Below are positions 1 through 6,592 of a stretch of 6,593 bases of DNA, one piece after another. The stretch spans positions 1-6,593 of the forward strand of contig CAZCBJ010000220.1 of the NCBI GenBank assembly GCA_964496705.1, written 5' to 3'. This DNA is from CAZCBJ01 sp964496705 (lineage in GTDB: Bacteria; Chloroflexota; Anaerolineae; Anaerolineales; Anaerolineaceae). Each line of letters begins with the position of its first letter. Positions within the stretch are counted from its first letter, which is position 1. The notes beneath the pieces are model-generated. The model was not told the origin of the DNA. It searched no databases and saw only the letters and a list, made by a program, of their open reading frames with translations. The translations under genes were made by a program, and so were the position numbers.

Positions 1-1269
1 CCCAGGCCCTCAGCGCGCCGGCGTTTGGTTGGCGGCGGGGTATTCATTTTGCTAACTCTTCTGGCGATTGTGGGAGTGTATTTCTTCTATCCAGGTTTAC
101 CAATAACCCTCAACCAAATCTATTTACCCACATTGGTTTCCTTTTTTGCGGCGACACCCACAACTACTCCAACGACCGCACTGACAGCGACCGACTTACC
201 CACTTCAACCGGCACCGTCACTGCGACGATATCGGTAACAGAGACCATCTCGCCAACAGGAACCAAAACATCCACCGCGACTCGCACCCGCACGCCCGTC
301 AGAACAGCCACGCCATCCATCGAGCCTACAGATACTGATGTCTCAGCCATGGTTCCCACCAGCACTCAAAATCTGACGCCTGCTCCGACTCTGACGGGTG
401 GCTCAGCTGGGCAGATCGCTTTCACTTCCAACCGTAACGGCTCCATGCAAATCTGGATGATGAATGCCGATGGGAGCAATCCCCAACAATTGACCAATAT
501 GCTGGACGGCGCCTGTCAACCGGCATGGTCGCCAGACGGTACTCGTCTGGTGTTTATTTCACCCTGTATTGACAAGAAGACTTATTTTCAACACGCCAGA
601 TTATATATCCTACCTATTGGGAAGAGCGAACCGCAGAGTCTGAATATTCCCGGGGATTCAAAAGGTGATTTTGATCCAGCCTGGTCGCCAGATGGAAGGG
701 TAATCGCGTTCACTTCACTGCGCAATGAGGTTTCGCATATTTTCACCTATAATCTGGGAACAAAACAGCTTATCGAGTTGATTACTGAACGATTCTCAGA
801 CCGCCAGCCAGCCTGGAGCCCAGATGGGCAGACGCTGATATTCGTCCGTCAGTTTCAGTTCAGCCAAATCTGGCAGTTTAACATGTCTTCAGGGGCTGCC
901 AGTCAATATTCTCCCAACAGCAGCTTCAATTCCATTCTGCCTGTCTGGCATCCGGATGGCAAGTCGGTATATTATTGTCATGCCAAACCGGAATTACAGG
1001 TTCCTTTCCTGGTGCGGGTGGACATAGACCAACAGCTTTCGATTGGCAAAGAACAACGCATCCTGCCAGCCGATCCTTACAAGTCCATCCCGATCTCTGA
1101 AGCCAGCATTTCACCGGATGGGCGTTGGCTGCTCTTCGAGAGTTGGCCAGATGGCAACAACCATGATATTTATTTAATGACCACACTAGGAAATGAGGTG
1201 GTAAACCTCACCAATGACCCCGGGTTTGATTTCGGTGCTGTCTGGCGCCCACCCATCCTTACACCATAA
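1..1269 (+). CDS. Membrane-anchored TolB/PD40-type beta-propeller protein, 5'-partial; probable C-terminal half of a Ser/Thr sensor kinase
   Basis: The reading frame is open from the first base of the window, so the true start is probably upstream. The first start-like codon is a TTG at 25, with no purine-rich site before it, and it sits inside a basic stretch (PRPSARRR) that reads as the cytoplasmic edge of a membrane helix. Numbering from that TTG: a hydrophobic helix at about 5-22, a Thr/Pro-rich linker at about 44-124 (roughly 30 Thr), then a propeller at about 129-410. PD40 repeats show as QPAWSPDG (165), DPAWSPDG (217), QPAWSPDG (261), LPVWHPDG (305), SISPDG (361) and a final AVWRP (405), giving six blades as in the TolB C-terminal domain. 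The propeller should lie outside the cytoplasm and bind an unknown ligand or protein. The whole visible part is colinear with the C-terminal half of the kinase gene that follows 15 bases later, so a kinase domain upstream is inferred but not seen. A stand-alone anchored propeller is the alternative. Confidence 0.85.
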   Translation, partial: PRPSARRRLVGGGVFILLTLLAIVGVYFFYPGLPITLNQIYLPTLVSFFAATPTTTPTTALTATDLPTSTGTVTATISVTETISPTGTKTSTATRTRTPVRTATPSIEPTDTDVSAMVPTSTQNLTPAPTLTGGSAGQIAFTSNRNGSMQIWMMNADGSNPQQLTNMLDGACQPAWSPDGTRLVFISPCIDKKTYFQHARLYILPIGKSEPQSLNIPGDSKGDFDPAWSPDGRVIAFTSLRNEVSHIFTYNLGTKQLIELITERFSDRQPAWSPDGQTLIFVRQFQFSQIWQFNMSSGAASQYSPNSSFNSILPVWHPDGKSVYYCHAKPELQVPFLVRVDIDQQLSIGKEQRILPADPYKSIPISEASISPDGRWLLFESWPDGNNHDIYLMTTLGNEVVNLTNDPGFDFGAVWRPPILTP

Positions 1270-1284
1270 GACGGTTAATTAATT
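1270..1284 (+). promoter_or_regulatory. Short AT-rich spacer without a Shine-Dalgarno site before the kinase start
   Basis: The 15 bases between the stop of the first propeller gene and the ATG of the kinase end in ttaattaatt directly before the ATG and contain no GGAGG-like sequence. The start is still credible because the protein then begins in the usual way for this kinase family, with RYRIEGVLGQGGMG at residues 11-24. Expression probably relies on transcription and translation from the upstream gene, or on an SD-independent AT-rich start. This is inference. Confidence 0.4.
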
Positions 1285-3396
1285 ATGCTGGAAATTCGCA
1301 GCCTGCTTTACAACCGTTATCGAATCGAAGGTGTCCTGGGTCAGGGGGGAATGGGGGCGATTTACTCAGCCCTGGATGAAAGCCTGGGTGTTCGGGTGGC
1401 TGTAAAAGAAAACACTTTTTCCAGCGAAGAAGCCGTTCGGCAATTTCGCCGAGAAGCCACTATCCTGGCGTCATTGCGCCATCCAAATCTGCCGCGCGTG
1501 ACTGACCACTTTGTCATCCCAGGCCAGGGGCAATATCTGGTGATGGATTATATTGACGGTCAGGATTTGCGCACAAGGTTGATATCAGAAGGGAAACTGG
1601 CAGAAGAAGAAGTTATTTTTTTCGGAGCAGTGGTATGCGACGCGCTGACTTACTTGCATTCCCGCCAGCCGGCTATTGTTCACCGGGATATTAAACCTGG
1701 AAACATCCGCATCACTCCTACCGGGCAAGTATTCCTGGTGGATTTTGGACTCGCCAAAGAAGCCCAATCTGACCAGGCAACCACCACTGGCGCCCAGGCG
1801 CTTACTCCAGGGTATGCGCCGCCGGAACAATACGGAAAAGGGACGGATGTACGTTCTGATATATATGCCCTCGGAGCCACGCTATACGCTGCGCTGACCG
1901 ACAGGGTTCCAGAAGATGGTCTGGCAAGGATGATGGGCAGCGCCCAGCTTGTACCGTTGAAACAGGTTAATCCCAAAGTAACTGAGCAAACTTCCCAGGT
2001 GATCCAAAAAGCTATGGCGGTGGAGGCTGTTCAACGCTACCAGACGGCTGAAGATTTCAAACAAGCCTTGCTCTCTGCAGCGACCGTTACCAACCAAAAA
2101 TCCACTCAGCGCTATTTTCAGGCGCAGAGTGGTCAGTCACAACCTGCCACGGTTGTTTCGAGACCGATCAACGGCCAGCCGGTTTTTCAGCCGCAACAAG
2201 TGGCTGCCCCATCTCTTGCTGCTCATGTCTCTCGTGAATCTTCAGATAGGCCCTCAAAAAAGCAACCACCAACCTTGCTCTGGTTTCTCATCGCTGGAGC
2301 CGTTTTGGTCAGTGTCGTCGGGGTCGGGGTGGGTTTGTTGGTTGGCGTGAATTTGTTTACACCTCGCCCTTCACCTTCTTCACCCACAGCCACAAGCCTG
2401 GCTCTTGGGGACAGTCCCAGTACAGAGGTGGCGGTTGTCACCGATACGTTCTCGACTTCTCAACCAACAGATACGCCGGAACCCAGCGCAACTGCTTTTC
2501 CGACAGAAACGCTCACCGTGGAACCGTCATCAACCGTTCCGCCTGTCGCTGCCACACCCCTGGGCGGGTCAGGCGTCCTGGCGTTTGCGAGCAACCGATC
2601 AGGATCCGTGCAGATTTGGTTGTTAGAAATAGCGACCAGAGAACAGCGGCAATTGACCGATATGAACGGCGGGGTATGTCAGCCAAGCTGGTCTCCAGAC
2701 AAATCGCAGTTGGTGGCGACCTTCCCATGCTCCAAACCACAAAGTGAATACAAAGGTTCGGGCTTGGTGATTTTGAATGCGAGTGACGGCGGGGTGGTAG
2801 ATTTCCTTCCTCAGGTGCCAGGGGGCGATTTTGACCCTGTCTGGTCGCCGGATGGCAGTCGGATCGCATTTGTATCACTGCGAGATGGACCACCACATAT
2901 CTATGTTGTCAACCTGGCGGACAAGAGCTTGATCAGATTATCGAATGTGTCCACGAGAGATACGCAACCAGCCTGGTCCCCAGATGGGGCATGGATTGCG
3001 TTTCAGACGACCCGCCTGGGCAGATCCCAAATCTGGATCATTCGTTCGGATGACACCTCGACCAAAAGCGCTGAGGAATTCTCGATTCTCAACCAGGGTC
3101 AGGCATATAGTCCGTCGTGGTCGCCGGATGGAAAATTGCTTGTTTACAATGTGGGCGACAGCCTACCCTGGCTCGCTTCGCGAGTTTTTCCGCATAAAGG
3201 CTCCATTCAGGCCGAATATCCTGAGGCAATACGCCCAGTTTATACGCCCCGCTTTTCACCGGATGGGCGTTGGATCGTTTTTGAGGGCCGGAAACAAGGC
3301 AATGCGGACTTGTATATGATGGCCCCCAACGGCGGTCTAGTGCAACAACTGACCGATGACGTGTCGTTGGATTTTCAGCCTGATTGGAAACCTTGA
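1285..3396 (+). CDS. Transmembrane Hanks-type Ser/Thr protein kinase with extracellular PD40 beta-propeller
   Basis: Complete 703-residue receptor-like kinase that phosphorylates Ser/Thr on cytoplasmic proteins. The kinase domain (about 11-265) has every key motif: glycine loop GQGGMG (19-24), ATP lysine K41, helix-C glutamate E57, catalytic HRDIKPGN (133-140, D135), DFG (153-155), a TTT cluster (166-168) in the activation loop, GYAPPEQ (176-182) and DIYALG (192-197). It should therefore be active. A Gln/Pro/Ser-rich juxtamembrane stretch follows, then KK and one helix at about 331-358 rich in Gly/Val, then a Pro/Thr/Ser linker (359-427). The propeller (about 430-703) carries WSPD-type repeats at 469, 520, 564, 612 and 657 plus a final DWKP, giving six TolB-like blades. 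C465 and C482 are the only cysteines in the propeller. Topology is kinase inside, propeller outside. It plays the architectural role of PASTA kinases such as PknB, with a different sensor. The upstream neighbour is a paralogue in the same transcript direction. The 3' end overlaps the convergent PLP gene by 22 bases. The ligand and substrates are unknown. Confidence 0.95.
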   Translation: MLEIRSLLYNRYRIEGVLGQGGMGAIYSALDESLGVRVAVKENTFSSEEAVRQFRREATILASLRHPNLPRVTDHFVIPGQGQYLVMDYIDGQDLRTRLISEGKLAEEEVIFFGAVVCDALTYLHSRQPAIVHRDIKPGNIRITPTGQVFLVDFGLAKEAQSDQATTTGAQALTPGYAPPEQYGKGTDVRSDIYALGATLYAALTDRVPEDGLARMMGSAQLVPLKQVNPKVTEQTSQVIQKAMAVEAVQRYQTAEDFKQALLSAATVTNQKSTQRYFQAQSGQSQPATVVSRPINGQPVFQPQQVAAPSLAAHVSRESSDRPSKKQPPTLLWFLIAGAVLVSVVGVGVGLLVGVNLFTPRPSPSSPTATSLALGDSPSTEVAVVTDTFSTSQPTDTPEPSATAFPTETLTVEPSSTVPPVAATPLGGSGVLAFASNRSGSVQIWLLEIATREQRQLTDMNGGVCQPSWSPDKSQLVATFPCSKPQSEYKGSGLVILNASDGGVVDFLPQVPGGDFDPVWSPDGSRIAFVSLRDGPPHIYVVNLADKSLIRLSNVSTRDTQPAWSPDGAWIAFQTTRLGRSQIWIIRSDDTSTKSAEEFSILNQGQAYSPSWSPDGKLLVYNVGDSLPWLASRVFPHKGSIQAEYPEAIRPVYTPRFSPDGRWIVFEGRKQGNADLYMMAPNGGLVQQLTDDVSLDFQPDWKP

Positions 3397-4343
3397 TCCT
3401 GGTAGGTATTCGCGAATAGCGCAGGTGTGCCGCCGGTATGCCAAAAGAGCACCGTTTCATCCGGCCGGAAGAAGCCCTTCTGGATGAGATCCATCAAGCC
3501 TCCAGCAGCCCGGCCAGTGTACACCGGGTCGAGGATAAGCCCTTCACATTGGGCAAACAGGCGGATGGCGTCCCGCTCGGTGTCTCCCATCACCCCGTAA
3601 CCCTGCCCGAGATATTCATCATTCACCAAAATATCGTCAGGATTAAAATGTTGGATTTGCCCGGTGTACTCGGACGCAGCGTTTGCCAGGCTGGAGACTG
3701 TATCCTTCAACCGTGCGGCTGGCTCATCGATGCTGATTCCCAGGATGCGGCCGCCCCAGCCGAAGTGGCGGGCGCCGAGAGCCAATCCGGCCTGGGTTCC
3801 GCCGGAAGAGGACGCGACGACGATCCTGTCGGCGTGGGTTTTCTGTTCTAAGAACTCCTGAAAGGCATAAAAATATCCCATGCTGCCCAGCGGGTTGGAA
3901 GCGCCCAACGGAATCAGATAAGGGCGTTTGCCTTCTGTCCAGGTTTGCTCAAAAGTGGTCTGCAACACTTCGTTGCGTTTTTCGCGTGTGGTCCAGATGA
4001 TCTTCGCGCCAAGCAGGTGATCGAGAAGCAGATTACCGGAAGGATTCTGGGCAGAATCGCCGGATAAGACCAAAATGCAATCCCAGCCCATTCTGGCTGC
4101 CAGGGCAGCGGTCTGCCGGCAATGATTGGATTGAGCTGCCCCAGTTGTGATTAAAGTTCTGGCACCTACCGCTTGGGCCTGAGCTAATAGTACTTCAAGT
4201 TTGCGCACCTTGTTTCCACCGAAAGCTAATCCAGTCTGATCATCCCGTTTTGCCAATAAATGAGGACCTTTTAATTTGGCGCTCAGGCGGGGAAGCGCTT
4301 CAATGGGGGTGGGCAGATGGGCAATTTTCACTCGTGGGATCAT
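3375..4343 (-). CDS. PLP-dependent enzyme of the D-cysteine desulfhydrase / ACC deaminase family (DcyD-like)
   Basis: A 322-residue fold-type II PLP enzyme, the same size as DcyD and ACC deaminase. Visible landmarks are GGNKVRKLE (42-50) with the PLP lysine K45, QSNH (71-74), the phosphate-binding SSSGGTQAG (178-186), DPVYTGRAAGG (272-282) and HTGGTPALF (302-310). K45, S72, Y275, T276 and T303 keep the same mutual spacing as K51, S78, Y294, E295 and L322 of Pseudomonas ACC deaminase. ACC deaminases need Glu and Leu at the last two sites; here both are Thr, as in the desulfhydrase side of the family. The likely reaction is alpha,beta-elimination of D-cysteine to pyruvate, H2S and ammonia. A related substrate such as cysteate, or another D- or beta-substituted amino acid, cannot be excluded. 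The start is fixed by a TAATG junction with the upstream FemAB-like gene and an AGGAAG site 7 bases before the ATG. It is last in the operon, and its 3' end overlaps the kinase gene. Confidence 0.88.
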   Translation of the reverse strand: MIPRVKIAHLPTPIEALPRLSAKLKGPHLLAKRDDQTGLAFGGNKVRKLEVLLAQAQAVGARTLITTGAAQSNHCRQTAALAARMGWDCILVLSGDSAQNPSGNLLLDHLLGAKIIWTTREKRNEVLQTTFEQTWTEGKRPYLIPLGASNPLGSMGYFYAFQEFLEQKTHADRIVVASSSGGTQAGLALGARHFGWGGRILGISIDEPAARLKDTVSSLANAASEYTGQIQHFNPDDILVNDEYLGQGYGVMGDTERDAIRLFAQCEGLILDPVYTGRAAGGLMDLIQKGFFRPDETVLFWHTGGTPALFANTYQDQGFQSG

Positions 4344-5437
4344 TATGTGACTTCCTGACGGGTTTCTGACTTTCGTTTATTGCGCAATATGACCAGAATT
4401 TTGGGTAGTATTAAAGTGTACAGGTTGTAGAGCCATTGATTTACCGGATAATCCCAGGCGCCGATTGTTTGAACAAAGCGTGCGCCGAATCCTGTCTTGA
4501 AACGGTAAACGCCCCACATCGGGTCATCCTCTTTGATTTGGTCCGGTGCGCCCCAAAGATCGTAAATACTACATCCTCTGGCCTTCGCCTCCTGAATCGC
4601 GGACCATTGAAGCAGGTGATTGGGCATTTTCTCACGGTGTTGACTGCGTGACATCCCATAGAAATACCAGGCTTTGCCGGCAAAATGGAACAGGATCAAC
4701 CCTGCCACTGGAAGGCCCTCCACTTCAGCGATCAGAATGGTGGCAAGGTTTCGATCCATAAAATCCAGCCATAGTTTTTGATAATATGTCTGAGGGCGGA
4801 TCAAGAAACTATCGCGAACAGAAGTTTCGGCATACATTTGATAAATAAAGGGAAAATCTTCTTTTGTGCCTCTGCGGATATTTACTCCTTTTCGCTGTGC
4901 CAGCCTGATGTTGTAACGGGTTTTCTGTGAAAATCCTGCCAGCAAGGTTTCATCTGGCAAAGTCAGGTCAATATGGAAGGTGTTGCGGAACTGTATCTGA
5001 TCACGGGAGTATTGCCATCCACTACTGGTCAATTGTGTAATAACCTGGCATCCATTGGCGGCCGGTGCTTGTGGATTTAACTCTTGGTCAGCAAAGGAAG
5101 TCTGAAGGTCGGGATCGATCTTGATGAAAATGGCTCTTTTTTTTCTGGCCAGTTCTTGCAATCCCTGAATGACCTTATGTGTCGTTGATGAATTATTCCA
5201 ATCTAACAGGGGACCGCGAGGGACATACAGGATGCTGGTCTGGGCTGCCAGTCCGCGAATGGGCATGGGCCGGTGGAGTACCATCGCGGCTGCATCCACA
5301 CAGCCTTTGGCATCCCTCCATATCTGTGGGAGCATCTTCCAGCCATAATGGGACTTGAACTCCCCCCAATCCCAGGTTTGCAGGATATGACTATTGGGCA
5401 GAGCGCAGATGGTATTGTTCCATTCTTGTGCATCCAT
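4343..5437 (-). CDS. FemAB/FemX-like aminoacyltransferase, second of a tandem pair
   Basis: A 364-residue member of the FemABX family, which uses aminoacyl-tRNA to add amino acids to the peptidoglycan precursor stem peptide at the inner face of the membrane. The N-terminal half has QTWDWGEFKSHYGW (20-33) and YVPRGPLLDW (71-80). The C-terminal GNAT-like half has QKTRYNIRLAQRKG (171-184), WYFYG (257-261), MPNHLLQW (271-278), YDLWGAPD (292-299) and MWGVYRFKTGFG (307-318). No long coiled-coil arm is evident, so it is nearer to FemX than to the 420-residue staphylococcal FemA. The tail (about 335-352) is hydrophobic and followed by basic residues (RNKRK), which could lie on the membrane. It is a clear paralogue of the gene immediately upstream and differs from it in a longer segment (about 110-152) and in having IQFRNT where the paralogue has IQPRRT. 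The amino acid donor and acceptor cannot be read from sequence. Members of this fold acting on other substrates are the alternative. Confidence 0.87.
   Translation of the reverse strand: MDAQEWNNTICALPNSHILQTWDWGEFKSHYGWKMLPQIWRDAKGCVDAAAMVLHRPMPIRGLAAQTSILYVPRGPLLDWNNSSTTHKVIQGLQELARKKRAIFIKIDPDLQTSFADQELNPQAPAANGCQVITQLTSSGWQYSRDQIQFRNTFHIDLTLPDETLLAGFSQKTRYNIRLAQRKGVNIRRGTKEDFPFIYQMYAETSVRDSFLIRPQTYYQKLWLDFMDRNLATILIAEVEGLPVAGLILFHFAGKAWYFYGMSRSQHREKMPNHLLQWSAIQEAKARGCSIYDLWGAPDQIKEDDPMWGVYRFKTGFGARFVQTIGAWDYPVNQWLYNLYTLILPKILVILRNKRKSETRQEVT
4351..4356 (-). promoter_or_regulatory. Ribosome binding site for the PLP-enzyme gene
   Basis: On the minus strand, AGGAAG stands 7 bases before the ATG at 4343. 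It lies inside the last codons of the FemAB-like gene. Together with the TAATG stop-start overlap it supports this start and translational coupling. Confidence 0.65.
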
Positions 5438-5438
5438 T

Positions 5439-6431
5439 TCAGTCCACCTCTCCGCGCCTGGAACGGTAAATCCGATAAACCTCGTACAATAGCGGACGGT
5501 AAACCCTCACGCGAGCGCCGACTGAACGGATGAGTTTGCCGCCAAATCCGCGTTTGAAACGATACACTCCCCACAGTCCATCGGTACGTTGTTGAAAACT
5601 GGCTTCCAGTTCGTGTTCTTCAAAATCCGGAACTCCCCATAGGTCGTACTCTGTGCATCCATTTAATTTCGCCCAGCGCATTGCCTCCCATTGCAGTAGG
5701 TAAGTTGGCATGCGATTGCGCTCATGGTTGGTCGATGCGCCATAGAAGTACCAGGCGCGTTTTCCAGAACGAAACACCATGAGTGCGGCGAGTGGTTGGG
5801 ACTGATAACAAGCCTCAAGCAAGACACACAACTGCCGCTGAGAGAAAAGATCAAAAACACGCTGGAAATACTTCTGAGAGTGAACTCCGAATCCATCCCT
5901 TTTACCGGTGGTTACCATCATCTCATAAAAACCTGCGATATCCCTGGATTCGTGGACGGTGATCCCTTTACGTTCGGCAAGGTGAATGTTGTAGCGTGTC
6001 TTTTGTTTGAAGCTGTCCAAGATCATTTTTTCGTCTGGCTGCAAGTCAATCACCAAGGTGCGGCGAGGTTGGATGGGAGCGGTCTGCCGGCCTATTGCTT
6101 GCAGTTGTGGATAGATATGATCTCCAATTGGCTCGGTTAAATCTGGCTCAACCAATGCGAAAATGGCGCCGCGTTGGCGGCATAAATCATCCATTTCTGA
6201 AAGGAGGGACAACCAGTTCTCACCCACGGGTCCCTTGGGGAGATAGGCAATCGTCATACCGAGTGGAAGACGCCGGAAGAGCAATTGAGCGCCGCAATCC
6301 TGGTTGGCGAGAGATACAACTTCCCAACCGAACTTGGATTTCAACGCTCCCCATGTACTCCGCTGCAATAAATGCGCATCGGGATGATTGCGAAGGTACT
6401 GATCCCAGGCATCTGCAGAAAGTATGGGCAT
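5439..6431 (-). CDS. FemAB/FemX-like aminoacyltransferase, first of a tandem pair
   Basis: A 330-residue FemABX-family protein, close to the length of FemX (about 336). Landmarks in order: LLQRSTWGALKSKFGWEV (21-38), YLPKGPVGENW (63-73), ALVEPDL (92-98), IQPRRTLVIDL (120-130), QKTRYNIHLAERKG (143-156), WYFYG (227-231), MPTYLLQWEAM (241-251), YDLWGVPDF (262-270) and LWGVYRFKRGFGG (286-298). By family knowledge it transfers an amino acid from charged tRNA to the peptidoglycan precursor; the particular amino acid is unknown. It keeps the QPRxT feature common in this family, whereas the neighbouring paralogue does not. It has a longer loop (about 270-285) between the YDLWG and GVYRFK motifs. The start overlaps the stop of the upstream partial gene as TGATG, and no good ribosome site is visible, so re-initiation is likely. 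Its stop lies one base before the start of the second FemAB-like gene. Confidence 0.88.
   Translation of the reverse strand: MPILSADAWDQYLRNHPDAHLLQRSTWGALKSKFGWEVVSLANQDCGAQLLFRRLPLGMTIAYLPKGPVGENWLSLLSEMDDLCRQRGAIFALVEPDLTEPIGDHIYPQLQAIGRQTAPIQPRRTLVIDLQPDEKMILDSFKQKTRYNIHLAERKGITVHESRDIAGFYEMMVTTGKRDGFGVHSQKYFQRVFDLFSQRQLCVLLEACYQSQPLAALMVFRSGKRAWYFYGASTNHERNRMPTYLLQWEAMRWAKLNGCTEYDLWGVPDFEEHELEASFQQRTDGLWGVYRFKRGFGGKLIRSVGARVRVYRPLLYEVYRIYRSRRGEVD
5444..5449 (-). promoter_or_regulatory. Ribosome binding site for the second FemAB-like gene
   Basis: On the minus strand, AGGTGG lies 6 bases before the ATG at 5437, within the final codons (Glu-Val-Asp) of the first FemAB-like gene. It supports the chosen ATG over later ones. 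Confidence 0.6.
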
Positions 6432-6592
6432 CAGTCAATCGAGGTCAGGTCAGGCGGCGGCGTTGAGCGAACCGCAGCGCCGGGGATGATCTCATCCAGA
6501 ATCTCAAATACCGCTGTTGTTTCGCCTTCCCGCGCCAATTTGAGCAACTCATCAATGTTTGATAGAGTTGCTCCTGAGTCAGGTTTTCGCTG
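6431..6592 (-). CDS. 3' end of an unidentified gene; tail resembles CapD/FlaA1-type nucleotide-sugar epimerases
   Basis: A frame open from the right edge encodes 53 residues and ends in TGA. The last base of that stop is the A of the ATG of the first FemAB-like gene (TGATG), an arrangement typical of a real operon partner. The peptide contains IDELLKLAREGETTAVFEILDEIIPG (broken here as IDELLKLAREGE and TTAVFEILDEIIPG), then a Pro-rich end, PPPDLTSID. The pattern of a short acidic-leucine helix, a Gly-containing turn and 'EIIP' recalls the C-terminus of CapD/FlaA1-like polysaccharide-biosynthesis epimerase/dehydratases. That match is from memory of the family pattern and is weak, since no catalytic part is in view. 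The first dozen residues of this frame look less natural than those of the adjacent frame, which raises the possibility of a frameshift near 6558-6560. Confidence 0.5.
   Translation of the reverse strand, partial: QRKPDSGATLSNIDELLKLAREGETTAVFEILDEIIPGAAVRSTPPPDLTSID

Noticed and set aside
25..27. TTG as the true start of the first propeller gene
   Set aside because: It has no ribosome site, the frame is open upstream, and it lies at the edge of the membrane helix, where an internal position is more natural.
120..365. Minus-strand open frame rich in Val, opposite the Thr-rich linker
   Set aside because: It is the mirror of ACN codons for Thr (GT-rich on the other strand gives Val). It has no recognisable domain, and the linker frame is clearly the coding one.
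2513..2896. 127-codon minus-strand open frame inside the kinase gene
   Set aside because: It is antisense to the linker and propeller repeats, has an irregular composition and no family resemblance.
3407..3418. Perfect 12-base palindrome tattcgcgaata just after the kinase stop
   Set aside because: It has no loop and no T-run and lies in PLP-enzyme codons, so it is not a convincing terminator. A chance palindrome or an incidental protein site is more likely.
3460..3469. Palindrome tccggccgga, considered as a terminator stem
   Set aside because: It is too short, has no loop and no following T-run, and lies within coding sequence.
3438..3851. 137-codon plus-strand open frame opposite the PLP-enzyme gene
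   Set aside because: It lies wholly within a gene with conserved catalytic motifs on the other strand and shows no domain of its own.
5724..6140. 138-codon plus-strand open frame opposite the first FemAB-like gene
   Set aside because: The minus strand here encodes conserved FemAB motifs. The plus frame looks like a chance opening.
6445..6591. Second minus-strand open frame at the right edge, read through to its own stop at 6445-6447
   Set aside because: Its later part (Arg- and Trp-rich) looks non-coding, and its stop is not coupled to the next gene. Only its first dozen codons look plausible, which is reported as a possible frameshift.
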